Part shown: in pieces, positions 17,501 through 26,517 of the stretch
Position numbering within the stretch: the first letter of the stretch is position 1
Layout of the letters: the number at the start of each line of letters is the position of its first letter
NCBI RefSeq assembly: GCF_016756775.1
Contig: NZ_JAERMU010000005.1
Coordinates: forward strand, 1-64,000
Direction: 5' to 3'
DNA: 64,000 bases
Source: Dryocola clanedunensis subsp. sulfonylureivorans
Lineage (GTDB): Bacteria > Pseudomonadota > Gammaproteobacteria > Enterobacterales > Enterobacteriaceae
The notes under the pieces: model-generated
Told to the model about the DNA's origin: nothing
Seen by the model: the letters and a program-made list of their open reading frames with translations, nothing else
Database searches by the model: none
Made by a program: the position numbers and the translations under genes

Positions 17501-19771
17501 GTCACCCACCACCGCTGAGCCAATCTGCTTGCCGTTGTCAGAGACCATCACCGTCGTCCCCGCTTCCGCCTGGCCGCTCAGCGTTGGCTGTGCGTCATCG
17601 GTGTGGTCGCCGTTGTGGATATCACCTTTCACCGGGCCAACATCATCGGCCAGAACCTGGTGTGTTGTTGCCTCCGGCGCGGTGGTGTCGTCCCGGTTGC
17701 TGGCGACATAATTCACCTTAAATGAGTCGCTGCTCGCACTGTTGCCGGCCTCATCCGCTGCCGTCACCTGGAACGTCCAGTTACCCCGATTTCCGAGCTC
17801 GCGCGAACCGTCACTGAGCTGAATGTGCCAGTTTCCGTCGCTGTCGGTTACCGTATGGGCAACATTGCTGTATTTCATCCCCCTCGGTCCCCACATGGTC
17901 AGGCTGATTTGGCTGCCCGCTTCAGCATGACCGCTTAGTACGCCATTGCTGTCATCGGTACGACCGCCATTCTCCACCGTACCCGTGGCGGCGCCCACGT
18001 CATCCAGATAACCGACGATCACCGGCGCGTCCGTGTGCGTGTCCACCGTGAAGCCAATGGCGTCCGAGGCCGGGCTCCTGTTGCCCGCTGCGTCCTCAAC
18101 CACCGTGCTGAAGCTGTGGCTGCCGTCGGCAAGCTTAACGTCTGGCGTGAACGTCCACTTACCATCGTCACCCACCACCGCTGAGCCAATTGGCTTGCCG
18201 TTGTCAGAGACAATCACCGTCGTCCCCGCTTCCGCCTGGCCGCTCAGCGTTGGCTGTGCATCATCGGTTCTGTCGCCGTTGTGGATATCACCTTTCACCG
18301 GGCCAACATCATCGGCCAGAACCTGGTGTGTTGTTGCATCCGGCGCGGTGATGTCATCCCGGTTGCTGGCGACATAATTCACCTTAAATGAGTCGCTGCG
18401 CGCGCTGTTGCCGGCCTCATCCACTGCCGTCACCTGGAACGTCCAGTTACCCCGATTTCCGAGCTCGCGCGAACCGTCACTGAGCTGAATGTGCCAGTTT
18501 CCGTCGCTGTCGGTTACCGTATGGGCAACATTGCTGTATTTCATCCCCCTCGGTCCCCACATGGTCAGGCTGATATGGCTGCCCGCTTCAGCATGACCGC
18601 TCAGCAAACCGTTGCTGTCATCGGTACGACCGCCATTCTCCACCGTACCCGTGGCGGCACCCACGTCATCCAGGTAACCGACGATAACCGGTGCGTCCGT
18701 GTGCGTGTCCAGCGTAAAGCCAATGGCCTCCGAGGCCGGGCTCTTGTTACCCGCTGTGTCCTCAACCACCGTGCTGAAGCTGTGGCTGCCGTCGGCAAGC
18801 TTAACGTCTGGCGTGAACGTCCATTTACCCTCGTCACCCACCACCGCCGAGCCAATCTGTCTGCCGTTGTCAGAGACAATCACCGTCGCCCCGGCTTCCG
18901 CCTGGCCGCTCAGCGTCGGCTGCGTGTCATCGGTACTGTCGCCATTGTGAATGTCGCCTTTCACCGGGCCAACATCATCGGCCAGAACCTGGTGTGTTGC
19001 CGCCGCCGGCGGTGTGGTGTCAGGAGCATCAACGATAAAGTCCGTAGCCGGGGATTGTTCACCTGGCTTGCCGTCGGCGTTCACCTCTGCCGCGGTAATG
19101 CTGTGCTCGCCGTCTGCCAGCGGGGTTTCCGGCGTGAATGTCCAGTTTCCATTATCATTAGTGGTTACCGAACCAACCGGCTGACCATTGTCGTAAATCA
19201 CCACGACGCTGCCCGGATCTGCCTTACCAAAAATGGCCGGCTGGGCGTCATCCGTGGTGTCACCATTGTGTATCGGCCCTTTCTGCTCACCGATATCATC
19301 CCAGAGCCCATCCACCTCAGGGATAGACGCCGTATCGCCATTGCTGGCGGTGGTAATAATGGTGTAAGTCTCTGACGCGACCAGGATCTCGTCGGTTAAA
19401 GGGTCTTTGAGGACAACCTCAAAAGCATACTTGCTGCCCCCTTCAAGCGTATCAGGAGTGAACGACCAGCTACCGTCCGCGCCTACGGTAGTGCTGCCGA
19501 GTTGTACGCCGTTGGCGTAAATACGTAGCACCTGCGCTTCACCGCCTTCAATTGTGCCCTGTAGTGTGGGGGTCAGGTCGTCCGTTGTCCCGAAATGACC
19601 AATATCTCCCTGCTTGCTGCCTACGTTGTCATTAACACTATCAGTATTAATCAGGCCAGGCGCGCCCGGCGTGGGTATGCTATACCCCGGCCGTTCCACG
19701 TTGCTCAGCGCTGCGGCATCTGCCAAAGTATTTACAGTTACAGTTTTATTACGAGTCTCATGATTATCCAT
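14534..19771 (-). CDS. Bap-like type I secreted adhesin 3, 1745 aa
   Basis: A giant repeat protein with about 14 Ig-like (BIG-type) domains of about 100 residues, each with the pattern DDVG...GD..DD..P.L.G.AE. Two unique domains are followed by ten in an alternating A-B order (A1 B1 A2 B2 A3 C A4 B3 A5 B4), then two more unique ones. The last about 85 residues (LNDVLSHGQSDMF to the LFVQQGVELH tail) form the C-terminal secretion module shared with the two other adhesins. Unlike them it has no N-terminal prefix/retention domain: it starts MDNHETRNKTVTVN and enters the Ig repeats by about residue 40. The start has AGGAG 8 nt upstream. It is probably exported by the T1SS encoded at 30.5-35.6 kb and may be released rather than held at the surface. 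Confidence 0.9.
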   Translation of the reverse strand: MDNHETRNKTVTVNTLADAAALSNVERPGYSIPTPGAPGLINTDSVNDNVGSKQGDIGHFGTTDDLTPTLQGTIEGGEAQVLRIYANGVQLGSTTVGADGSWSFTPDTLEGGSKYAFEVVLKDPLTDEILVASETYTIITTASNGDTASIPEVDGLWDDIGEQKGPIHNGDTTDDAQPAIFGKADPGSVVVIYDNGQPVGSVTTNDNGNWTFTPETPLADGEHSITAAEVNADGKPGEQSPATDFIVDAPDTTPPAAATHQVLADDVGPVKGDIHNGDSTDDTQPTLSGQAEAGATVIVSDNGRQIGSAVVGDEGKWTFTPDVKLADGSHSFSTVVEDTAGNKSPASEAIGFTLDTHTDAPVIVGYLDDVGAATGTVENGGRTDDSNGLLSGHAEAGSHISLTMWGPRGMKYSNVAHTVTDSDGNWHIQLSDGSRELGNRGNWTFQVTAVDEAGNSARSDSFKVNYVASNRDDITAPDATTHQVLADDVGPVKGDIHNGDRTDDAQPTLSGQAEAGTTVIVSDNGKPIGSAVVGDDGKWTFTPDVKLADGSHSFSTVVEDAAGNRSPASDAIGFTVDTHTDAPVIVGYLDDVGAATGTVENGGRTDDSNGVLSGHAEAGSQISLTMWGPRGMKYSNVAHTVTDSDGNWHIQLSDGSRELGNRGNWTFQVTAADEAGNSASSDSFKVNYVASNRDDTTAPEATTHQVLADDVGPVKGDIHNGDHTDDAQPTLSGQAEAGTTVMVSDNGKQIGSAVVGDDGKWTFTPDVKLADGSHSFSTVVKDAGGNKSPASEAIGFTVDTAIEKPVITLAVDNVGVNQGDVLSRGTTDDTTPLLKGTAEAGSIVFINVGGNIASDTIGSTVADATGHWSFQIPDNHPLLVGDNNNQTPINVVSQDAAGNFDASDIFYLNVVPLDNGADTTPPAAATHQVLADDVGPVKGDIHNGDHTDDAQPTLSGQAEAGATVIVSDNGRQIGSAVVGDEGKWTFTPDVKLADGSHSFSTVVEDAAGNKSPASDAIGFTLDTHTDAPVIVGYLDDVGARMGTVENGGRTDDSNGVLSGHAEAGSHISLTMWGPRGMKYSNVAHTVTDSDGNWHIQLSDGSRELGNRGNWTFQVTAADEAGNSASSDKFKVNYVASNQDDTTAPEATTHQVLADDVGPVKGDIHNGDHTDDAQPTLSGQAEAGTTVIVSDNGKQIGSAVVGDDGKWTFTPDVKLADGSHSFSTVVEDAAGNKSPASEDIGFTLDTHTDAPVIVGYLDDVGAATGTVENGGRTDDSNGLLSGHAEAGSQISLTMWGPQGMKYSNVAHTVTDSDGNWHIQLSDGSRELGNRGNWTFQVTAADEAGNSASSDKFKVDYVAGNHDDTTAPDAPTINSYYDDVGGSQGSDGNGGKTDDTKPELHGKAEADSVVKIFEGTTEIGSVTAGSQGDWSYTTPQLNDGKHTFTATATDAAGNASVKSGGFVVNVDAVTTPDKPTLSYVFDNVQINHNVYGDNYAPPGDPYADLPMVNDLSPTLYGSGTANSTLHIYTNEGGTTMDTVKVGSDGSWTFTAQIGNGYNIWNGGIYLASWKIVPLDSNGNEVADHAYQSFDVWVNDITDYPYYSSLALQNAAVEPLHAVADVHNTDVLTQSDAANGVINLSALSPSEANTVAQSSMLNLHNGSEDTLALTLNDVLSHGQSDMFTSDGQQQLAVQGERGDTIELKLDDVQSQWQETGQSTIAGVTYEVYQQTESHAELFVQQGVELHQS
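15700..19000. repeat. Tandem 666-669 bp two-domain repeats inside adhesin 3
   Basis: The DNA encoding ADDVGPVKGDIHNGD recurs five times. The marker AACCTGG just beside it falls at 16319, 16985, 17654, 18320 and 18986, spacings of 666, 669, 666 and 666 bp. Each unit encodes an A-type plus a B-type Ig domain, with one B position replaced by a different domain (about 17.0-17.35 kb). Copies are almost identical at nucleotide level. Confidence 0.9.
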
Positions 19772-20163
19772 AAAGGTATCTCCTGAATATTATTCGATAA
19801 AAAATAAAAGAGTCAGCCCGGAAATAACAAAATCACTCATCTTTTATTTTTTTATTTTAAGACGGATCCCAGACCATCCGACAATAATGTTTTTAGCAAA
19901 CCTTAATCAGGAAATAAAGACCAGAACAGGCCATGAATTGAAATAAGAAAAGCAGATAAAACAACCCTTAACAAACACCAAGAAATACAAAACCTTACAC
20001 TGCAACATAGCTATTAGAATGAGGTGCTATTATTTTAGAATGTCACAATTTAAATTATAGAAAACATCCACACACAGCATAAGTACACTAATAAAAAATG
20101 CCAGCCATGGTTCCCCATGGCTGGCAGGTCATATTTTAATTAAATATCTTAATGACTATTTAA
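19772..20163. other. Intergenic region between adhesins 2 and 3
   Basis: This 392 bp AT-rich stretch holds a strong terminator for adhesin 2 (20099-20126). Adhesin 3 therefore needs its own promoter somewhere in the about 300 bp between that hairpin and 19771. None could be pinpointed. Confidence 0.5.
20099..20126 (-). terminator. Rho-independent terminator of adhesin 2
   Basis: TGCCAGCCATGG (20099-20110) and its exact complement (20115-20126) form a 12-bp stem with loop TTCC. On the minus strand the stem is followed by TTTTTT. It lies 38 bp past the adhesin 2 stop. Confidence 0.92.
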
Positions 20164-23100
20164 TCACACAGTATGAAGTTCAATACCATGCTGCACGAGC
20201 AATTCGCTGTTTTGATTTGCTACGTTATACACATCATAAGTCACACCGCTCTCAGTGATTGACCCAGTTTGTTGCAGGCTGGCTTCATTCACACCGGACA
20301 GTTCAACCTGCGAACCATCTTCACCCGTAATGGCCAACTGCGTTTTGCCATCATCAGTGAACAGATTCTGCTCGCCGTGGCTCAGAACATCATCAACAGA
20401 CAGCGCCAGCGTTCCTTTACCCAGTTCATGGATATCCACCACGCCCGGTTCAGTTGTGGAATTGCTGTTCAGACTTTCCAGCGAAATGGCTGAAGAATCC
20501 ACATGCTGTGCATCTGTACCCAGCAAGGCTGTTGCCAGCTCATGCGCAGGCATCTCTGCGGAATGCAGTTCAGCAGACTGTTGTGCTGGTGCGATGTCTG
20601 ATTGGCCCCATGTGAAACCATCCACACGAATACCGGTATCACCAGCCCCTTCAGGACCCACGTTAATGGTCATGTAGGAGATCAGTTCACCCGCAGGCGC
20701 AGTCCAGGCAATGGTATCCACGATAGAGCTGGAAGTGCCTGCCTGAGCTTCAATCGGCGTGGTGTGTAGCAAGTTACCCGCAGCATCGTAGTAGCTCACG
20801 CTCGATCCGGCATAGTTAGCGCCAGCAACATCAAAGCTCACGCTGTTAGTGAGGCCACCAAACTCATATTTGGTTTCAGATTCCGCTAACAGTACCAGCG
20901 CTTGTTTACCAAAATCAGGGGTAAACAGTGCAATACCTTTTCTGGTGATTTCAGTTGCGGTGTTATTCGCACTGCCATCAACACCTTCTTTGGTATAGGT
21001 AATGGTCAGACCCGTCGGCAACGCCAGCGAATCACCTTCGCTGAATACATGCGTCTCATCAGTATCAAAGTTGTCGCTACCCTGAACAATCACGTCAAAG
21101 TGAGTAGGTTCGCTCGGACCACTTGAGTTCCCGGCTTCATCGACTGTTTCAGTAGTGACATCATGCGGGCCAGTATCGAGCGGAGTTTCAGGCGTGAAGT
21201 CCCACTTACCATCGTCACCTGCAACCGCCGATCCAATCACTTCGCCATTATCACTGATAATGACCGTTGAGCCTGGATCTGTGTTGCCGTTGAAGGTTGG
21301 CGTGGTGTCATCCGTTGCGCCACCCGGTACGACGATCCCCTGGTCAGGACCAGCGTTATCGTTGATGACAACCGCGTCGTTCGCAGGAGCCGTTGTATCA
21401 ACAGTGAAGTTAAATGGATCCGATGGATCGCTGGTGTTACCCGCCGCATCAGTCGCAGTCAGCGTGATGTCATGTGGACCATCGGCAAGTGCGGCATTTG
21501 CATCGGTTTTCCAGGTGCCATCTTCTGCTACCACTGCGGAGCCGATAGCCTTGCCACCATCCAGGACAGTGATGATTTCGCCAGGTACCTGGCCCTTGCC
21601 GGAGAAGGTCGGCAGGTTATCATCAGTTACGCCGCCATTCTCAACAGGCCCCTGAATCGTCCCCTGGTCATCGCTAACCGTCAGGTCATCAGGTGTTGCA
21701 ATAGCAGGTGCATCCGGTGCAGTCGTATCGATGTCCAGCGTGAAAATACCAGACGGTTCGCTTTCACCCGCCACGCTAGTCTGCACTGTCGCTGTCAGAG
21801 CGTTAGCTCCTTCACTCAGGTCGCTGGCCGGCGTGAATGTCCATTTTCCGTCAGCGTCGGAAGTGGTGGAACCAATTTTCACATCGTTGTCGTAAATGAA
21901 TACGGTGCTATTGGCCGTCGCGCTACCGTGCAGTTCCGGGCGCAGATCGTTAGTCGAGCTGTTATTTTCCAGCTCACCGACAATCGGAGCAATATCATCA
22001 TAAGCGCCATCGATGGAGATAACGATCGCTGAAGTATCAACGGTAAAGTTGAACGCATCAGACGGCTCGCTGGTGTTACCGGCTTCGTCTGTAGCGGTCA
22101 GGGTGATGTCATGTGGACCATCGGCCAGTGCCGCTGTCGGATCGGTTTGCCAGGTACCATCTTCTGCAACAACAGCAGAGCCGATAGGCTGACCACCATC
22201 CAGTACGGTGATGATTTGACCAGGCACCTGATCCTTACCGGAGAAGGTCGGCAGGCTATCATCGGTCAAACCGCCATTTTCAACTGGCCCCTGAACCGCA
22301 CCCTGGTCATCGCTGACGGTCAGGTTATCAGGTGTCACAATCGGAGGCGCATCCGGTGCCGTGGTATCAACGGTGAAGTTGAACGCATCAGACGGATCGC
22401 TGACGTTACCGGCTTCGTCGGTTGCAGTCAGGGTGATGTCGTGTGGACCCTCAGCCAGTTCCGCTGTCGGATCGGTTTGCCATGTACCATCTTCTGCAAC
22501 AACAGCAGAGCCGATAGGCTGACCACCGTCCAGTACGGTGATGATTTCACCAGGCACCTGGCCCTTACCAGAGAAGGTTGGCAGGGTATCATCGGTCACG
22601 CCGCCATTTTCAACCGGGCCCTGAACCGCACCCTGGTCATCGCTGACGGTCAGGTTATCAGGTGTCACAATCGGAGGCGCATCCGGTGCCGTGGTATCCA
22701 CGGTGAAGTTGAACGCATCAGACGGATCGCTGACGTTACCGGCTTCGTCGGTTGCAGTCAGGGTGATGTCGTGTGGACCCTCAGCCAGTTCCGCTGTTGG
22801 ATCGGTTTGCCATGTACCATCTTCTGCAACAACGGCAGAGCCGATAGGCTGACCACCATCCAGTACGGTGATGATTTCGCCAGGCACCTGGCCCTTGCCG
22901 GAGAAGGTTGGCAGGGTATCATCGGTCACGCCGCCATTTTCAACCGGGCCCTGAACCGCACCCTGGTCATCGCTGACGGTCAGGTTATCAGGTGTCAAAA
23001 TCGGAGGCGCATCCGGTGCCGTGGTATCAACGGTGAAGTTGAACGCATCTGATGGCTCGCTGACGTTCCCGGCTTCATCGGTCGCGGTTAGCGTGATGTT

Positions 23101-26061
23101 ATGTGGGCCTTCTGCCAGTTCAGCCGTTGGATCGGTTTTCCAGGTACCATCAGCTTCAACCACCGCGGAGCCGATGGCCTTACCATCATCAAGTACGGTG
23201 ATGATATCGCCAGGCGTCTGATCCTTACCGGAGAAGGTCGGCAGGGTATCATCGGTCACGCCGCCATTATCAACCGGGCCCTGAACCGCACCCTGGTCAT
23301 CGCTGACGGTCAGGTTATCAGGTGTTGCAACACCGGTAGTATCCACGGTGAAGTTGAACGCGTCTGACGGATCGCTGACGTTCCCGGCTTCATCGGTTGC
23401 AGTCAGGGTGATGTCGTGCGGACCCTCTGCCAGTTCAGCCGTTGGGTCGGTTTGCCATGTACCATCTTCTGCAACAACCGCAGAACCGATAGGCTGGCCA
23501 CCGTCCAGTACGGTGATGATTTCACCTGGTACCTGGCCCTTGCCGGAGAAGGTCGGCAGGGTATCATCGGTCACGCCGCCTTTTTCAACCGGGCCCTGAA
23601 CCGCACCCTGGTCATCGCTGACGGTCAGGTTATCAGGTGTCAAAATCGGAGGCGCATCCGGTGCCGTGGTATCAACGGTAAAGTTGAACGCATCAGACGG
23701 ATCGCTGACATTACCAACTTCGTCGGTCGCGGTCAGGGTTATCTCATGTGGACCCTCTGCCAGTTCAGCTGTTGGATCGGTTTGCCATGTACCATCTTCT
23801 GCAACAACGGCAGAACCGATAGGCTGGCCACCGTCCAGTACGGTGATGATGTCACCAGGCGTCTGACCTTTGCCGGAGAAGGTTGGCAGGGTATCATCGG
23901 TCACGCCGCCATTATCAACCGGGCCCTGAATAGCCCCCTGGTCATCGCTGACGGTCAGGTCATCAGGTGTCGCAACGGAAGGAACATCCGGCGCAGTGGT
24001 ATCAACGGTGAAGTTGAACGCGTCTGAAGGTGCACTGGTGTTGCCAACGCTGTCTGTCGCCGTCAGCGTGATGTCATGTGGACCATCTGCCAGCGCTGCT
24101 GTCGGATCGGTTTGCCAGGTACCATCTTCTGCCACTACCGCAGAGCCGATAGGCTCGCCGCCATCCAGCACGGTGATGATGTCGCCAGGCGTCTGATTCT
24201 TACCGGAGAAGGTCGGCAGGTTATCATCAGTCACGCCATTCATTTCCACTGGACCCTGAACCGCGCCCTGGTCATCGCTGACGGTCAGGTCATCAGGTGT
24301 CGCAATTGGAGGCACAACCGGCGCAGTAGTATCCACGGTGAAATCGAACGCATCTGAAGGCGCACTGGTGTTACCGGCTTCATCGGTCGCGGTCAGCGTG
24401 ATCTCATGTGGACCCTCTGCCAGTTCCGCTGTTGGGTCGGTATGCCACGTGCCGTCAGGCCCAACGATAGCAGAACCGATAGGCTCGCCACCATCCAGTA
24501 CGGTGATAATTTGGCCTGGCGTCTGGCCCTTACCGGAGAAGGTTGGCAGGGTATCATCCGTCATACCGCCATTTTCAACTGGCCCCTGAATTGCACCCTG
24601 GTCATCACTGACCGTCAGGTCATCAGGCGTCGCGATGGAAGGAGCATCCGGAACAGCAGTATCAACAGTAAAGGAACCGGCAAAGCCCGGTAAGCTCACA
24701 TTACCTGCGCTGTCTGTCACGGTGGAAACAAAGTTGTGTAATCCATCCGGTAAGGCTTCAGTCGGCGTAAAGCTCCACTCACCCGCTTCGTTGGTTACCG
24801 TTGAACCGAGTGGAACACCATTTTCGTAAATCGTAATGATATTGCCGGCATCACTCTTACCCGTGAATTCAGGCAGGTTATCGTCGGTTACATCGCCAGG
24901 ATTAATGACACCCGTAATGGCACCGACATCATCGTTAACAACCACTTCGCCAGCAAAAGGTGGCGCCGTAATATCGATAGTGACATCGAACGGAGCAGAG
25001 GTTTCCCCCTGGATATTGTTATAAACAGGTACCGCGGTGAAAGCGTGTTCGCCTTCCGCCAGCACTGCTGTCGGAGCGTATACCCACTTGCCGTCAGGAC
25101 CCGCTACCGTTGAACCCAGCAGCGTTTCGCCATCATACACGCTGACGACGGCGCCGGCAGTTGCACTACCCTGTACGGTCGGGGTGCTGTCATCTGTCAC
25201 GCCACCGCTGGCCACTTCGCCTTTGTAAGAACCCGTGTCATCAAACAGAGAGTCAATCGTCGCGACCGGAACAACTTCCGGGGCAAAATTAACTTCATAT
25301 GGGAGCGTCAGGTAAGTTTGCTTACCAACCGGGTCAGTCACCATTGCAAGGAAACTATAAGTGCCGTCAACAGGCTCTAACACGCCTTCAGGGGTGATGG
25401 TCCAGGTGTCATCGTCACCAATGGTTGCTTTGCCAACTAAGTTACCGTTGTTATAAAGCTCGACGATTAATGTTGACCCCCCTTCCAGATGACCAGAAAT
25501 GGTTGGCATGGTGTCGTCAGTGTAACCGCCATTTTCGATGGAGCCTGTTTGATTGCCCTGATCATCGACAACATCATCAATGGCGAACGGGCTGTCAGAG
25601 GCTGCTGTTAACGCAGGTTTAGCAACAGGCTCTTCCGCTACAGGCTGAGCTGCTGGCTCTGCTGATGCAGCAAGCGTATTGACGCCATGCGTCACGGTTG
25701 CAGACAGAATATTCTCAGTTGGAGACGTCGCAACGGCTTGTAGCTCGCCATTTTCTGAAACCTGAGCACTATCGATTGTTTGATAGTTACCGTGGCTGTC
25801 AAGGACGCTGATATGGTTTGCCGAAGAGAAATAGTTAGGGAAAGTAATATCCGCAGGCGAGTCGTTTACGCTAACAATACGTAAATCGTTCCCATCCTGC
25901 ACAAAAGAAATCGCTTCAGCGGAGACTTCACCGTCAGCTGAGCTAATGACATATTGCGCATTGACCAGCTCAGGCACGACGTAAGCACTGCCAGTCTCGT
26001 CGATCTGAGCAATATTTTTAATCGCACTATTTTGTAGCGATACAATATTAATTTTGTTCAT
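20164..26061 (-). CDS. Bap-like type I secreted adhesin 2, 1965 aa
   Basis: The start is the ATG at 26061 (AGG 8 nt upstream); a GTG three codons earlier lies within the ribosome-binding region. Residues 1 to about 150 form a prefix-like domain (MNKINIVSLQNSA, with the DGNDLRIVS motif). About 155-1660 are 14 Ig-like domains, nine of the LTVSDDQG type, eight of which are contiguous. About 1661-1820 form a beta-rich, possibly carbohydrate-binding domain shared with adhesin 1. About 1881-1965 form the C-terminal secretion module (LSVDDVLSHGEQNLF, ending ELLVQHGIELHTV). There is no Sec signal, consistent with type I export. It follows the OmpA-domain gene and is flanked by terminators on both sides, so it is probably transcribed separately. 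Role in aggregation, biofilm or host contact is inferred from the Bap/BapA/SiiE-like architecture. Confidence 0.92.
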   Translation of the reverse strand: MNKINIVSLQNSAIKNIAQIDETGSAYVVPELVNAQYVISSADGEVSAEAISFVQDGNDLRIVSVNDSPADITFPNYFSSANHISVLDSHGNYQTIDSAQVSENGELQAVATSPTENILSATVTHGVNTLAASAEPAAQPVAEEPVAKPALTAASDSPFAIDDVVDDQGNQTGSIENGGYTDDTMPTISGHLEGGSTLIVELYNNGNLVGKATIGDDDTWTITPEGVLEPVDGTYSFLAMVTDPVGKQTYLTLPYEVNFAPEVVPVATIDSLFDDTGSYKGEVASGGVTDDSTPTVQGSATAGAVVSVYDGETLLGSTVAGPDGKWVYAPTAVLAEGEHAFTAVPVYNNIQGETSAPFDVTIDITAPPFAGEVVVNDDVGAITGVINPGDVTDDNLPEFTGKSDAGNIITIYENGVPLGSTVTNEAGEWSFTPTEALPDGLHNFVSTVTDSAGNVSLPGFAGSFTVDTAVPDAPSIATPDDLTVSDDQGAIQGPVENGGMTDDTLPTFSGKGQTPGQIITVLDGGEPIGSAIVGPDGTWHTDPTAELAEGPHEITLTATDEAGNTSAPSDAFDFTVDTTAPVVPPIATPDDLTVSDDQGAVQGPVEMNGVTDDNLPTFSGKNQTPGDIITVLDGGEPIGSAVVAEDGTWQTDPTAALADGPHDITLTATDSVGNTSAPSDAFNFTVDTTAPDVPSVATPDDLTVSDDQGAIQGPVDNGGVTDDTLPTFSGKGQTPGDIITVLDGGQPIGSAVVAEDGTWQTDPTAELAEGPHEITLTATDEVGNVSDPSDAFNFTVDTTAPDAPPILTPDNLTVSDDQGAVQGPVEKGGVTDDTLPTFSGKGQVPGEIITVLDGGQPIGSAVVAEDGTWQTDPTAELAEGPHDITLTATDEAGNVSDPSDAFNFTVDTTGVATPDNLTVSDDQGAVQGPVDNGGVTDDTLPTFSGKDQTPGDIITVLDDGKAIGSAVVEADGTWKTDPTAELAEGPHNITLTATDEAGNVSEPSDAFNFTVDTTAPDAPPILTPDNLTVSDDQGAVQGPVENGGVTDDTLPTFSGKGQVPGEIITVLDGGQPIGSAVVAEDGTWQTDPTAELAEGPHDITLTATDEAGNVSDPSDAFNFTVDTTAPDAPPIVTPDNLTVSDDQGAVQGPVENGGVTDDTLPTFSGKGQVPGEIITVLDGGQPIGSAVVAEDGTWQTDPTAELAEGPHDITLTATDEAGNVSDPSDAFNFTVDTTAPDAPPIVTPDNLTVSDDQGAVQGPVENGGLTDDSLPTFSGKDQVPGQIITVLDGGQPIGSAVVAEDGTWQTDPTAALADGPHDITLTATDEAGNTSEPSDAFNFTVDTSAIVISIDGAYDDIAPIVGELENNSSTNDLRPELHGSATANSTVFIYDNDVKIGSTTSDADGKWTFTPASDLSEGANALTATVQTSVAGESEPSGIFTLDIDTTAPDAPAIATPDDLTVSDDQGTIQGPVENGGVTDDNLPTFSGKGQVPGEIITVLDGGKAIGSAVVAEDGTWKTDANAALADGPHDITLTATDAAGNTSDPSDPFNFTVDTTAPANDAVVINDNAGPDQGIVVPGGATDDTTPTFNGNTDPGSTVIISDNGEVIGSAVAGDDGKWDFTPETPLDTGPHDVTTETVDEAGNSSGPSEPTHFDVIVQGSDNFDTDETHVFSEGDSLALPTGLTITYTKEGVDGSANNTATEITRKGIALFTPDFGKQALVLLAESETKYEFGGLTNSVSFDVAGANYAGSSVSYYDAAGNLLHTTPIEAQAGTSSSIVDTIAWTAPAGELISYMTINVGPEGAGDTGIRVDGFTWGQSDIAPAQQSAELHSAEMPAHELATALLGTDAQHVDSSAISLESLNSNSTTEPGVVDIHELGKGTLALSVDDVLSHGEQNLFTDDGKTQLAITGEDGSQVELSGVNEASLQQTGSITESGVTYDVYNVANQNSELLVQHGIELHTV
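22040..24640. repeat. Tandem 330-bp Ig-domain repeats inside adhesin 2
   Basis: Eight contiguous copies encode a domain starting LTVSDDQGA(I/V)QGPV. The shared GGTCAT marker lies at 22305, 22635, 22965, 23295, 23610, 23940, 24270 and 24600. The period is therefore 330 bp except for one 315-bp unit lacking five linker residues (TAPDAPP shortened to TG). A ninth copy lies apart near 21.4-21.7 kb. Confidence 0.92.
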
Positions 26062-26517
26062 TAAAAGCACCTATTTTAAATAGCCGGAATTAGTATCCAA
26101 GGACTAAATATAACTATAAGAAGAGAGAGAACGCTCTCACAAAGAACGTACCAGAAACACCTGAAATTATTGCACCTCCTTTTTAACTTACTCCACTCCA
26201 TATATTTCCTGAATACTTAAAATAATCGACCCATCACCACACCAAGTCAACACCAACAATTAAAAACAGTAACAACAAAAAACGCTCGTTAATCCCACGC
26301 AATGCCAGAAAAAAAACAAAAAGATAAAAATACCTCAAAATCAATAAGATACATCAAGACGTAATTAACCATAAATTACTTACGTAACAATATAAGTGGA
26401 GTCACGCAATGAAAAATAAAAAAGCCAATCATAATCAATAAAAAACACGCAGAGAATAACCCCTGCGTGTTCATAATAAATTTAATTTATTGTTCAAAGA
26501 GCTAATAATTTAATTAC
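26062..26517. other. Intergenic region between the OmpA-domain gene and adhesin 2
   Basis: This 456 bp very AT-rich stretch holds the terminator at 26444-26471 and, to its left, what should be the promoter of adhesin 2. No gene is seen. Confidence 0.5.
26444..26471 (-). terminator. Terminator after the OmpA-domain gene
   Basis: AACACGCAG (26444-26452) pairs with CTGCGTGTT (26463-26471). On the minus strand the stem runs into TTTTTTATTG. It lies 46 bp past the OmpA-domain stop. Confidence 0.85.

Noticed and set aside
18491-19375. Long open frames antisense to the adhesins (also 22111-23052, 23416-24027)
   Set aside because: They repeat with the period of the Ig domains and follow from the codon pattern of the repeats on the other strand; no start signals.
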